A DNA stretch of 64,000 bases from positions 1 through 64,000 of the forward strand of contig JALHOT010000003.1 of NCBI GenBank assembly GCA_022842845.1, read 5' to 3'. The translations under genes were made by a program, and so were the position numbers. The notes beneath the pieces are model-generated. The model was not told the origin of the DNA. It made no database searches and was given only the letters and a program-made list of their open reading frames with translations. Origin of the DNA: Cyclobacteriaceae bacterium (lineage in GTDB: Bacteria; Bacteroidota; Bacteroidia; Cytophagales; Cyclobacteriaceae). Positions 34,437 through 44,034 of this stretch are shown one piece after another; the stretch's first letter is position 1, and each line of letters starts with the position of its first letter.

Positions 34437-36659
34437 ATGAAAAATGAATTTACCAAGCAAAGTTTTCCTGTATTGGAAATGACTTGTGCTGCATGTGCTG
34501 TCAGTGTAGAGTCAATGTTGAAAGCAAGTCCAGGTGTAAAATCTGCAGCTGTCAATTATGCAAATCAAAGTGCCATCATAGAATATGATAGTCGCTTAGC
34601 GCAACCCCTTGATCTTCAAAATGCAGTTCGGTCCATCGGATACGACCTGGTGATTGATACAGAAGATCCTCAGGCAGTTAAAGAAGAAGCGCAGCGCAAG
34701 CAATATGAAGAAGTAAAGATTCGAACTATTTGGTCTTCCATCCTTGCCTCGCCAGTGGTCATTATAGGCATGTTCTATATGGATATGCCCTATGGAAATT
34801 ATATATCCATGATACTTACCGCTCCGGTTGTATTTTATTTTGGCCGAAACTTTTTTGTGCATGCCTGGAAACAGGCTAAATATGGAAAGGCCAACATGGA
34901 CACCCTCGTGGCTCTCTCAACGGGCATTGCCTTTATCTTCAGTGTATTTAATACCTTCTTCCCCGAATTCTGGCATAATAGAGGTATTCATGCCCATGTA
35001 TATTATGAAGCTGCAGCCGTAGTGATAGCCTTTATTTCTCTTGGAAAACTATTAGAAGAAAAAGCAAAATCAAACACCTCCTCTGCGATTAAAAAACTAA
35101 TGGGCTTACAACCCAAAACCGTCAGGGTAATGGTGGATGGTCAGGAGTTCGAATGGCCCATTGCCTCCGTAAAACCAGGTCATATCATAATCGTTAAGCC
35201 AGGCGAAAAAATTCCTGTAGATGGTAGTCTTGTGCATGGCACATCCTTTGTAGATGAAAGCATGATCTCAGGAGAACCTGTTGCTGTTGAAAAAAAGAAA
35301 GATGATCAGGTATTTGCAGGTACCATCAACCAGAAAGGCAGTTTTCAGTTTGAAGCAAAGAAAGTCGGGGCTGATACTATACTGGCGCAAATTATTAAGA
35401 TGGTACAAGAAGCCCAGGGAAGTAAAGCGCCTGTACAAAAACTGGTGGATAAAATCGCTGGCATCTTTGTTCCGATCGTAATTGCTATCTCTTTACTAAC
35501 ATTTGCTACATGGATGCTGGTAGGCGGAGATAATGCTTTTACGCATGCGCTACTCACCTCCATTACTGTATTGGTCATCGCTTGTCCCTGCGCACTGGGC
35601 CTGGCCACACCTACGGCCATCATGGTAGGCGTTGGCAAGGGTGCTGAAAATAATATCCTTATAAAAGATGTTGAAAGCTTAGAGCTTGCTCATCGGGTAA
35701 ACGCTATTATCCTCGATAAGACTGGGACCATCACAGAAGGTAAGCCACGGGTAACGGATATGTTCTGGCCTGCAGGAGATCAAGCTTTCGAAGCGAATAA
35801 AAATATTCTGTACAGCATGGAAGCTCATTCAGAGCATCCATTAGCCCAGGCGATCGTTGATGCATTGAAAGAAAAAAATGCACAGCTGATTACGCTTGAA
35901 AATTTTAACAGCGTAACCGGAAAAGGTGTTGAAGCGCAAAGTATCGATCAGCAATATTTTGCAGGCAACGAAAAATTAATGCTTGAAAAAAATATTCAGG
36001 TAGATCCTTCAATCAAAACCAAAATTGCTGACTGGCAAAGTAAGGCAAAAACGGTTGTCTATTTTGCAGACCATCATAAAGTCCTTGCTATCATCGCCAT
36101 AGCCGATAAAATAAAAGATACCTCGAAAAAAGCCATTGAAACACTACTTCAAAAAGGCATTGAAGTATACATGCTCACTGGCGATAACCAACAAACGGCC
36201 AGCGCTGTGGCTTCACAAGTAGGACTAAAACAATATAAAGCTGAAGTATTACCAGCCGATAAAGCAGCCTTTGTACAGGAATTACAGGCGCAAGGAAAGA
36301 TTGTTGCCATGGTTGGTGATGGTATTAACGACTCTCATGCTTTGGCGCAAGCAGACGTAAGCATCGCCATGGGAAAGGGATCGGATATTGCTATGGATGT
36401 AGCTAAGATGACTTTAATTACTTCAGATCTAAACGTCATTCCAAAAGCCCTAAACTTGTCTACTAAAACTGTGAGAGGCATTCGACAAAATCTATTTTGG
36501 GCCTTCATCTATAATATCATCGGTATACCTTTGGCCGCTGGAGTACTTTACCCCATTAATGGATTTTTACTTGACCCAATGATTGCAGGCGCTGCGATGG
36601 CACTTAGTTCTGTGAGCGTTGTCAGCAACAGCTTACGGCTCAAATTTGCTAAGATTTAA
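34437..36659 (+). CDS. copA: Copper-translocating P1B-type ATPase
   Basis: The ATG at 34437 gives 740 residues; the longer frame has no credible start. One HMA domain with EMTCAAC (C17, C20), eight predicted membrane helices, TGES-type motif ISGEP, the intramembrane CPCALGLATP of Cu(I) pumps, the phosphorylation site DKTGTIT, the SEHPLA histidine-proline motif, and the hinge GDGINDSHAL are all present. It should export Cu(I) from the cytoplasm. It forms a unit with the HMA-AraC regulator upstream and the small chaperone downstream. Confidence 0.95.
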   Translation: MKNEFTKQSFPVLEMTCAACAVSVESMLKASPGVKSAAVNYANQSAIIEYDSRLAQPLDLQNAVRSIGYDLVIDTEDPQAVKEEAQRKQYEEVKIRTIWSSILASPVVIIGMFYMDMPYGNYISMILTAPVVFYFGRNFFVHAWKQAKYGKANMDTLVALSTGIAFIFSVFNTFFPEFWHNRGIHAHVYYEAAAVVIAFISLGKLLEEKAKSNTSSAIKKLMGLQPKTVRVMVDGQEFEWPIASVKPGHIIIVKPGEKIPVDGSLVHGTSFVDESMISGEPVAVEKKKDDQVFAGTINQKGSFQFEAKKVGADTILAQIIKMVQEAQGSKAPVQKLVDKIAGIFVPIVIAISLLTFATWMLVGGDNAFTHALLTSITVLVIACPCALGLATPTAIMVGVGKGAENNILIKDVESLELAHRVNAIILDKTGTITEGKPRVTDMFWPAGDQAFEANKNILYSMEAHSEHPLAQAIVDALKEKNAQLITLENFNSVTGKGVEAQSIDQQYFAGNEKLMLEKNIQVDPSIKTKIADWQSKAKTVVYFADHHKVLAIIAIADKIKDTSKKAIETLLQKGIEVYMLTGDNQQTASAVASQVGLKQYKAEVLPADKAAFVQELQAQGKIVAMVGDGINDSHALAQADVSIAMGKGSDIAMDVAKMTLITSDLNVIPKALNLSTKTVRGIRQNLFWAFIYNIIGIPLAAGVLYPINGFLLDPMIAGAAMALSSVSVVSNSLRLKFAKI

Positions 36660-36724
36660 TATAGGGAACTTTCAATACGTTTTTACCATTATCATTTAAA
36701 ATTGATTTAACAGCGATTAACTAT

Positions 36725-36931
36725 ATGGAAAATCTAAAATTTAAAACCACCATTAAGTGCGAAGGTTGCCTTGCCAAAGTGACCCCCCATCTAAACGAAA
36801 CTGCTGGGGAAGGAAAGTGGCATGTTGATTTGACTAATCCAGCGAAAATTTTAACCATTGACACCGAGTCTGATTCCGCCAAAATAAAAGGAGCCGTAGA
36901 GAAAGCAGGGTTTAAAGCTGAGTTAATTTAA
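36725..36931 (+). CDS. HMA-domain copper chaperone (CopZ-like)
   Basis: A 68-residue single-domain protein with the fold pattern of heavy-metal-associated domains: TTIKCEGCLAKVTPHL carries the CxxC pair, followed by the beta-alpha-beta end (ILTIDTESDSAKIKGAVEKAGFKAELI). The loop has Lys in place of the usual Met before the first Cys. It lies 65 bases after copA and before a bidirectional terminator. It probably delivers Cu(I) to the ATPase. Confidence 0.9.
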   Translation: MENLKFKTTIKCEGCLAKVTPHLNETAGEGKWHVDLTNPAKILTIDTESDSAKIKGAVEKAGFKAELI

Positions 36932-36950
36932 ACTATAGCCAAATACTAAA

Positions 36951-36971
36951 ATAGCCCGCTAAACGGGCTAT
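36951..36971. terminator. Bidirectional terminator between converging genes
   Basis: atagcccg-ctaaa-cgggctat is an 8-bp perfect stem followed by T7 on the plus strand and, on the minus strand, by a weaker T-run. It ends the copper operon and the NTPase gene. Confidence 0.85.
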
Positions 36972-36975
36972 TTTT

Positions 36976-37476
36976 TTATTCACCTTTATCGGATAGCTTC
37001 TTCAAATCTTCAATACCAAGCACCGCTTTGGGGATAATTGAAAATTTATTACAGACCTCTTCTACTAATCCCTCCCGCACTACCAATAGCACAGGCTGCT
37101 TTCTTTGATGCAAAAGATTAATCAGCGCATCATGTAAGCCACCGCCTTTCAACTCCAGTGGGCCTACTTCATCTACTATCAACCAAGGTGTGTTCTGTAA
37201 TATTGCTTGTTGGAGCATTTCATCCATGGCTACAAAGGCCTCCTTATAAAAGCGATAGCGCCCAATAATCTCAACATCCTGCGCTTCCGTATCAACACAC
37301 TCAAATGGCAAATACTTTTTTTTCTTCAATAAGTACAGCATTCGTTTTCCATTAACAACAGGTGTTGCAAAGCCACCCGGATCCCTATCACCAAGCCAAG
37401 CCAACAAACCCGTGGTTTTACCTGAAGCTATCTTTCCAGTCAAGATATAGACATCAGTGATCGACTGCATCGACAT
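36976..37476 (-). CDS. P-loop nucleoside-triphosphatase (THEP1/DUF2478-like)
   Basis: A 166-residue protein. The Walker A motif is GKIASGKTTGLLAWL (14-28) and the Walker B-like motif is WLIVDEVGPLELKGGG, the VDExGPLEL of THEP1-type NTPases. It starts inside the end of the upstream membrane-protein gene (overlap about 20 bases), so the two are translated together. THEP1-like enzymes hydrolyse nucleotides slowly and their physiological role is unknown; the membrane partner suggests energising or gating a transporter. Confidence 0.8.
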   Translation of the reverse strand: MSMQSITDVYILTGKIASGKTTGLLAWLGDRDPGGFATPVVNGKRMLYLLKKKKYLPFECVDTEAQDVEIIGRYRFYKEAFVAMDEMLQQAILQNTPWLIVDEVGPLELKGGGLHDALINLLHQRKQPVLLVVREGLVEEVCNKFSIIPKAVLGIEDLKKLSDKGE

Positions 37477-38425
37477 TAAGATTTAGAAAAAGTAAGTACA
37501 GAATAAATTTTGTGTAACGCTTATATAACCTACTCTCTGACGAAGCTAATTGATAAGCTCTTTCAACTGATAATTGAAGCGATGGCACTGCTTGTGAAAA
37601 GCTTGTTAAAAAATTTTCCTTATTGGCAGCCGATCGCTTAAGAAATGCACGAAGCAGAGGACTCAATACAAAATATACACCTGCAAGAAGTAAGCTTGTT
37701 CTTACTAAATAATAGAATGGATTGCTTGCTTGTAGCAAATACAAAACCAAGGCTAGTATCACCACCATCACAAGCATCCAAAAAATAAGTTTTGATTTTT
37801 TCATGGGTGGCCTCTCTGTACTTATACTACGCGGTAACTTTTCAATGTCAACGGAGAGCATTGAAAGCTTTTTTGGAATAGCATACGACCAAAAACCTAC
37901 TAACACTCCCCAGACCAAATGCAAGAATGTATACACACAAATAAAAATTAATGAAAAACTATGATCGATAGTGAAAGAAAAAAATCCAAGCACCTGATTG
38001 ATCAACGCATCGATAGCCAGCCACACTTCAGTGCCCAGTAACAATGTGGCCAATAGCGGTCTTTGAAGGGCCGACTCTACCAATACCAGCACTGAAAAAA
38101 ACAAAACACTGGTACGATTTCTGCCAAACATCGAAAAAATAAAAGCTCCCGCTAAGCCTTGAAAAAAAACGGCTATATAGGCCGGTAAAGGACTGTGGGG
38201 ACTGACTGTTAATTTAACCGCCAATACTAATAAGGTCGCTTTCATGATATCGCCCCAAGTGTGTTGAGCATACTGGGCAATCAGGGATATGATAATCACA
38301 GCAAAAGCCCCCAAAACTAAACCAGTTACGGGTAACCGAAAGGCGTGCAGCATGCCGCCAAGCCCACTTTCAGCAAAAGCCCATAACAAGGTAAGTTTAT
38401 AAATAGCCTTTGTAGAAATTTTCAT
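37454..38425 (-). CDS. Multi-pass membrane protein paired with the NTPase
   Basis: A 323-residue protein with about eight transmembrane helices: six in the first 190 residues, then a cytosolic loop (KKLSMLSVDIEKLPRSISTERPPMKKSK), two more helices (LIFWMLVMVVILALVLYLL and VRTSLLLAGVYFVLSPLL) and a basic C-terminal tail. The N-terminal half ESGLGGMLHAFRLPVTGLVLG resembles substrate-capture subunits of vitamin or metal transporters only in general style. It is not recognised as a named family. Overlap with the P-loop NTPase suggests a joint function. Confidence 0.6.
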   Translation of the reverse strand: MKISTKAIYKLTLLWAFAESGLGGMLHAFRLPVTGLVLGAFAVIIISLIAQYAQHTWGDIMKATLLVLAVKLTVSPHSPLPAYIAVFFQGLAGAFIFSMFGRNRTSVLFFSVLVLVESALQRPLLATLLLGTEVWLAIDALINQVLGFFSFTIDHSFSLIFICVYTFLHLVWGVLVGFWSYAIPKKLSMLSVDIEKLPRSISTERPPMKKSKLIFWMLVMVVILALVLYLLQASNPFYYLVRTSLLLAGVYFVLSPLLRAFLKRSAANKENFLTSFSQAVPSLQLSVERAYQLASSESRLYKRYTKFILYLLFLNLNVDAVDH

Positions 38426-38511
38426 GCGGTTAGAAATGCTTTACTAAAATGAATCTATACTTTTGAGGCTTCAAATTACATGGATCTTATCTAAAACACT
38501 GAGCCTACCCT

Positions 38512-39408
38512 ATGAAAATACTGATTACTGGTGCCAACGGATTACTGGGACAAAAATTGGCGCATTTATTAGATGAAGATCCTGAAGTGGAACTGGTCGC
38601 TACCGCCCGTAATCCACTTAGCTACACCCTCGACAGAGGTACCTATGCCAAGATGGATATTGAAAATAAGGAGGACATTGTCAACGTATTTTTTGAACAC
38701 AAACCTGATGTCGTCATCAACACCGCTGCCATGACGCAAGTTGATGACTGTGAGACACAAAAAGAAAAATGCTGGAAGGCAAATGTAACGTCCGTACAAT
38801 TCCTGGCCGAAGCTTGCCAATGGTACAACACACATTTTATTCATGTCTCAACCGATTTTATTTTCGATGGCAGCCATGGGCCTTTAGATGAAAATGAAAA
38901 GCCAGCTCCAGTAAACTACTATGGTGAGAGCAAGCTGGCCGCAGAAGAAGCAATAAAAAAATCAAACATCGATTGGAGCATACTGAGAACTGTACTAGTC
39001 TATGGCATTACACCCGACATGAGTCGGTCTAACATCGTGTTATGGGTGAAGAACAGCCTTGAGCAGGGAAAGAGTATTAAAGTAGTGAATGACCAGTGGC
39101 GCACCCCAACCCTGGCAGAAGACCTGGCTATGGGCTGTTACCTTGCCGCCAGGAAAAAGGCGAAAGGTATCTTCAACATCTCTGGCAAGGATTTTATGAG
39201 CCCTCACGACATCGCCATACAAACAGCAGATTTTTTTAAGTTGGATAAGTCACTCATTACCGCCACCGATTCTACTCAATTTAAACAGGTAGCCAGCAGG
39301 CCTCTCACCACAGGCTTTATTATCGATAAGGCCAGAAAGGAATTAGGCTATGAGCCACGCTCCTTTAAAGAGGGGCTTGCCGTTTTGCAAGGACAGTTAC
39401 AAAACTAG
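38512..39408 (+). CDS. NAD(P)-dependent sugar reductase (dTDP-4-dehydrorhamnose reductase-like)
   Basis: A 298-residue SDR enzyme of the RmlD/RfbD type. The Rossmann motif is ITGANGLLGQ (4-13), and the catalytic region has STDFIFDG ... NYYGESKLAAE with the YxxxK pair. The downstream WSILRTVLVYG and HDIAIQTADFFKLD segments follow the RmlD pattern. No other rhamnose-synthesis gene is nearby, so the exact substrate is unsure; methionine adenosyltransferase beta-like relatives share the fold. It is monocistronic and convergent with the sensor kinase gene 16 bases away. Confidence 0.85.
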   Translation: MKILITGANGLLGQKLAHLLDEDPEVELVATARNPLSYTLDRGTYAKMDIENKEDIVNVFFEHKPDVVINTAAMTQVDDCETQKEKCWKANVTSVQFLAEACQWYNTHFIHVSTDFIFDGSHGPLDENEKPAPVNYYGESKLAAEEAIKKSNIDWSILRTVLVYGITPDMSRSNIVLWVKNSLEQGKSIKVVNDQWRTPTLAEDLAMGCYLAARKKAKGIFNISGKDFMSPHDIAIQTADFFKLDKSLITATDSTQFKQVASRPLTTGFIIDKARKELGYEPRSFKEGLAVLQGQLQN

Positions 39409-39424
39409 GCGCCAGCACTGCTCA

Positions 39425-42400
39425 TCAAACTTTCTTTGAAGTGGGTAGCGTAACTATGAAGTGGGTGCCTACTCCTTCCTGGGATTCAACGCCTATTTCT
39501 CCACTTAGCTTGCCTACTGTTTCTTGAACTATATACAGTCCCAATCCGGAACCTGCAGAACGATTAGTGGCTCTGAAAAACATTTTAAAGATGTCTTTCA
39601 GGTAAATGGATTTTATGCCTGGACCATTGTCGCTGATCGTAATTTTCACTCCAACTCCCTCTTGTTTTATCAGGATTCTGACAAACGGTTTTTCCCTGGA
39701 TTCAGGAATGTGATGTTTGATGGCATTGGCAATCAGATTCGTAAGGATGATACGCAGCCTTTTCTTATCAGTATAGTAATCGCGAACAACTTGCACCTCT
39801 ACGCTTTTCTCAATCTTCTCAAAATTATCCACATACTGAAGGTCCTCGAGGATTTCTGATATCAAAGAATTGAATCCAATTTTCTCGGGCACTACTTCCA
39901 ATCTGGCATTTCGGGAAAAATCGATGATATCACTGATGAACGTATCCAATCGCTTCACACTCTTCTCCATCAGGTTTAAATATTCCTGCTTGTCCCACCG
40001 ATCATCTTCGCGTGCTACATGAATCAAACCAAGCAGGGAAGAGAGTGGTGAACGTAAATCATGGGAGGCACTATAGACAAAGCGATCTAACTCCGTGTTT
40101 ACTTTTGTCAAGGCTTCGTTTTGTTTTTTCACTAAAGAAATTCTCCACCTATAAAATAGAAACAACACCGAAGCAATTATTAAAAAAAGGATAAGGTAGA
40201 ACCAAATGGTTTGGTAGAAGAAAGGTCTTACTTGAAAGGAGTAGGAAGCACCTACCTCATTCCAAGTATTGGTGGCATTACATCCTATCACCTTGAAGGT
40301 ATAATTACCCGGTGGTAGGTTGGTATATTCAACTTCGTTAAGACTGAGGGCCGGACTCCACTCCTTATCAAATCCTTCCAACTTATACTTAAACTGGTTT
40401 TGATCAGGCGCAGCATAACTTAATACGCTAAATCGAAAAGAATAGCGAAGGGTACCTGGTTCTATTCGAGCATTATCTATTTCCACATTTTGTTCTAACG
40501 CATCTGTTTTAAAATGTGCAATTCGAACAGGAGGCACAAAATGTTGCTCACGTTGTTGTAGTGGTGCTACCATACACACACCTCCCAAAGTTGGAATGTA
40601 AGCAATGCCTGATGAAGATAGCGTTGCCCGTGTTGCGCCTGTACACTCCTGATTGGCCATTCCGTGCGATTCATCAAGTACGTTCATGGGTACCTCCTTA
40701 ATTGCACCTTTTAGGAAAGAAAAAAGGTCCTCTTTTCTAACTTGAATGATGCCGATGTTGGTAGTGATCAACATCTTTCCTCTTTCATCATCCACCCAAT
40801 CAAAATATGTTTTACTTCTTCTGTCAGATTGAAGTGTGATCAAGCGTAACGAGTTTCCATCAAAGTAAGCCGGTCCAATATTCGCCATTACCCACACCTT
40901 CCCATCCTTGTCAATGTCAATATTGAACAACAAGATGCCTGCATCATCTTCTTTCATGAGAAACGTGACAATGGCTTGACCAGGAGAGATTATACTTAAC
41001 CCTCCACTGTGAGTACCAACATAAATGGAACCCCCTTCATCCTCTGCTATTGACAACACATAGTTGGATTGAAGCCCATTACTCTTATTAAAAATGTCGA
41101 GAATCTTACCATCGCGAAATTTCACCAATCCTCCGGATCGAGAGCCAAACCAAAAATTACCACTCTTGTCTTTGTGAATCACTCTGAAATCTTCTGCCGG
41201 CATTCCTTCTTTCATGCCATACACCTTTTCCACTCCATTGACAACATGGATAATGCCTGAATAGGTGGCTAACCAAAAAGAATTTTTACCCTCCAGATAA
41301 ATATCGCGTATGCCATTACTGGAACTTAACGATTTAATCGCTTGCTGTCGGCAATTCGAATTATCACAAATGTTCAAAACATTTAAATCCGTACCGATGT
41401 AAAGAACATGATCCGCATCCTCTTTAATAATGTTCACTCGGTTACTGGACAAGGAAGGAGTGGAGAGATTGGAGATATTCGTTTCTTTGAGTCGAATCAG
41501 GCCGGAGCGATTGGAGGTTATCCAAATATTTCCTTCCGTATCGGGCTTAATGGAGGTGATGCGGACAAAGTCTATCGAACCCTTCACCAACAATTCTTCA
41601 AACGTATTCTTTGCTTTATTATAACGAACAAGTCCATACTCGGTTCCTGCCCAAATAGAGTTCCACTCGTCTACCCACAACGTATTGATTTGTTTGCTGT
41701 TGAATTGATTCAGTGTGTGAAATATTTCGTTCTCACTTAACTCTTGTAATCCCTTGGTAGTTCCTATCAGTAACTTGTTATCCATTGACAGTTGAAGTGC
41801 CAAAACATTATTGACCAACAGCCCCTCGCGGGTTGTATACCCTTTCATTATGCCCTCCTTCCATGAGAAAAGTCCGCTACCATCAGTGGCAATCCAGATC
41901 GTTCCTTGCGCATCCTCCACCATACTCATAATAGCTGATTCATTAAGACTCGGATGGGTAATGGCGTAAATAGAATCGCCCTCGATGCAATGCAATCCCG
42001 CATTGTTGGTGCCTACATAAATTTTACCACTTCTTGTTTTCAGAAATGTTCGGATGGATCTAGGAATGGAGCCCTTTCTGGTAGTATAGGTACTAAAAAC
42101 TCCTTTCTTAAACTGAACAATTCCACTGCCCTGAGAAGCAAAAAGCAAGGTTGAGTCGACTGTTTGCACAATCGAATAAAAACCATCCGTCTCCAAGAAA
42201 GAAAGATTGTTCCTATAAAAATTTACAACGACTCTACCATCGAAAGACATAAAGCCATTGAAGGAAGTGAGCCATATTAACCCTTCTTGAGATTGAAAGA
42301 AAGAGGTGAGGTTATTAGAAGAGAGTCCATCTTTCGAGCTCCAGCGTACTGCGCTTACCTGATTGAGTGCTTGCTTGGGATGAAAGGGAGCATTCATCTG

Positions 42401-42460
42401 ACCTAGAGCCAGTTGAATTTGCAGCCAAAAGAAAACACCAAGCAGGGAACGTACTAGCAT
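39425..42460 (-). CDS. Hybrid-type sensor histidine kinase with periplasmic propeller
   Basis: The ATG at 42460 gives 1011 residues. A signal peptide is followed by about 14 two-component-regulator propeller repeats (for example EGLIWLTSFNGFMSF, GTIWIATDGSGLF, GNFWFGSRSGGLV) to about residue 650, then a Y_Y_Y domain (YKLEGFDKEWSPAL ... LPPGNYTFKV) and a transmembrane helix (FYLILFLIIASVLFLFY). The kinase has HisKA SASHDLRSPLSSLLGL and an ATPase with DNGPGI and GSGLGLYIVQE. It lacks the receiver and AraC output domain of SusR-type hybrids, so it needs a separate response regulator. Confidence 0.88.
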   Translation of the reverse strand: MLVRSLLGVFFWLQIQLALGQMNAPFHPKQALNQVSAVRWSSKDGLSSNNLTSFFQSQEGLIWLTSFNGFMSFDGRVVVNFYRNNLSFLETDGFYSIVQTVDSTLLFASQGSGIVQFKKGVFSTYTTRKGSIPRSIRTFLKTRSGKIYVGTNNAGLHCIEGDSIYAITHPSLNESAIMSMVEDAQGTIWIATDGSGLFSWKEGIMKGYTTREGLLVNNVLALQLSMDNKLLIGTTKGLQELSENEIFHTLNQFNSKQINTLWVDEWNSIWAGTEYGLVRYNKAKNTFEELLVKGSIDFVRITSIKPDTEGNIWITSNRSGLIRLKETNISNLSTPSLSSNRVNIIKEDADHVLYIGTDLNVLNICDNSNCRQQAIKSLSSSNGIRDIYLEGKNSFWLATYSGIIHVVNGVEKVYGMKEGMPAEDFRVIHKDKSGNFWFGSRSGGLVKFRDGKILDIFNKSNGLQSNYVLSIAEDEGGSIYVGTHSGGLSIISPGQAIVTFLMKEDDAGILLFNIDIDKDGKVWVMANIGPAYFDGNSLRLITLQSDRRSKTYFDWVDDERGKMLITTNIGIIQVRKEDLFSFLKGAIKEVPMNVLDESHGMANQECTGATRATLSSSGIAYIPTLGGVCMVAPLQQREQHFVPPVRIAHFKTDALEQNVEIDNARIEPGTLRYSFRFSVLSYAAPDQNQFKYKLEGFDKEWSPALSLNEVEYTNLPPGNYTFKVIGCNATNTWNEVGASYSFQVRPFFYQTIWFYLILFLIIASVLFLFYRWRISLVKKQNEALTKVNTELDRFVYSASHDLRSPLSSLLGLIHVAREDDRWDKQEYLNLMEKSVKRLDTFISDIIDFSRNARLEVVPEKIGFNSLISEILEDLQYVDNFEKIEKSVEVQVVRDYYTDKKRLRIILTNLIANAIKHHIPESREKPFVRILIKQEGVGVKITISDNGPGIKSIYLKDIFKMFFRATNRSAGSGLGLYIVQETVGKLSGEIGVESQEGVGTHFIVTLPTSKKV

Positions 42461-42544
42461 GATATCAAATATAATACGCAAGTTTCTGATTAAAAATGAT
42501 TCTACTCAGATACCTGTCAGCTTACACGATGCCCATTTTAGTCA

Positions 42545-43945
42545 TCACTCCTTCTTGTTACGCAAAGCAATATAGTAAAGAGGAATACCGATCAGCGTAA
42601 TGATAAACCCAGGCCAGGTATACTCAGGCTTGTAGATGATCAACAGTGAACAGAAGGTGATGCCCATGACTATATAAATGAGAGGAAGAATAGGATACCC
42701 AAAGGCCTTGTATGGGCGAGGCATATCCGGACGTTTTCTGCGCAGAATAAAAATTCCGACAATGGTGAGCATGTAGAACAATACCACCACAAAAGAAATC
42801 ATATCCAACAGATCTCCATACTTACCGCTCAAGCACCAGATAGAAGCAAGAATGGCCTGTATCCAAAGCGCCTTCTGCGGCACCGAAGCATTGTTCAACT
42901 CTCCCACTTGCTTAAAGAATAAACCATCTTTGGCCATGGTGTAATACACGCGTGCACCCGATAAAATCAAGCCATTGTTACACCCAAAGGTGGAGACCAT
43001 GATCATCAGCGCAATCACAATAGTACCCGCGGCACCAAAAATAACAGTAGAGGCAGCTACACCCACCCGATCGTTTTCGGCAAAGGCAATCTCATTCAAA
43101 GGTAAAATACCGGTATACATTACGTTGGCCGAAACGTAAATAACGGTAACAATCAATGTGCCGAGGAATAAGCTGAGACCAATATTGCGCTGTGGATTCT
43201 TGATTTCACCAGCAATAAAAGTTACGTTGTTCCAGGCATCACTGCTAAAAATCGAGCCTACCATAGCCGAAGCAATAGCGCCAAAAGCACCAATGGTGAT
43301 ATACGTTTCCATATTGCCATCGGGCAATAATTTTTTCATGTCCCAGGCATTGCTCCAGTTGGCATTCCACACATCGGCCTTGAACATAAAAAAGCCAGCG
43401 GCAATCAAACCAAACAAGCTGACAAGCTTAACAGTAGTTAAAGTCGATTGAATAATTTTACCACTCTTAACACCTCTTGTATTGATATACGTGAGCAGTA
43501 TGATGGTAAATATAGCCAGCACTTGTGCTGGTGATATTTTAACAAACCCTAAATCCAACCACACCAAATCCTCACTTACTGCAGGTATCAGGTAGGCTGT
43601 AAATTTAGAAAAGGCTACACCAACAGCAGCAATGGTGCCTGTTTGTATGACTGCGAAAAAACTCCAACCATATAGAAAAGCTACTAAAGGATTGTAAGCC
43701 TCCTTTAAATAGGTGTACTGGCCTCCTGCTTTTGGAAACATGCCGCTCAGTTCGCCATAACTCACTGCAGCGGTGATTGTCATAAAACCGGTTAATACCC
43801 ACACCGCAATTAACCAGCCTGCACTTCCCACATTCATGGTAATGTTGGCACTCACAATAAAAATACCGGAGCCTATCATAGAGCCTGCCACAATCATGGT
43901 AGCATCCCACAGACCTAGTACAGGTTTAAAGCTTTTCTCGCTCAT
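42545..43945 (-). CDS. APC-family amino-acid permease
   Basis: A 466-residue protein with 12 predicted helices. The GSMIGSGIFIV motif in helix 1 and the FNGWRxx-like ELSGMFPKAGGQYTYLKEAYNP after helix 2 are typical of the LAT/APC amino-acid transporters. It ends with the conserved RRKRPDMPRPYKAFGYPILP stretch before the last helices. The substrate cannot be told from sequence. The gene stands alone, with short gaps to its neighbours. Confidence 0.9.
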   Translation of the reverse strand: MSEKSFKPVLGLWDATMIVAGSMIGSGIFIVSANITMNVGSAGWLIAVWVLTGFMTITAAVSYGELSGMFPKAGGQYTYLKEAYNPLVAFLYGWSFFAVIQTGTIAAVGVAFSKFTAYLIPAVSEDLVWLDLGFVKISPAQVLAIFTIILLTYINTRGVKSGKIIQSTLTTVKLVSLFGLIAAGFFMFKADVWNANWSNAWDMKKLLPDGNMETYITIGAFGAIASAMVGSIFSSDAWNNVTFIAGEIKNPQRNIGLSLFLGTLIVTVIYVSANVMYTGILPLNEIAFAENDRVGVAASTVIFGAAGTIVIALMIMVSTFGCNNGLILSGARVYYTMAKDGLFFKQVGELNNASVPQKALWIQAILASIWCLSGKYGDLLDMISFVVVLFYMLTIVGIFILRRKRPDMPRPYKAFGYPILPLIYIVMGITFCSLLIIYKPEYTWPGFIITLIGIPLYYIALRNKKE

Positions 43946-44034
43946 AGATTACAAGTAAAGGAGGCAAGATAACAATTTACACGAAGCACAAATACAGGCT
44001 TACAAAAACCACCAGTGTAAACAATCATTCCTTA

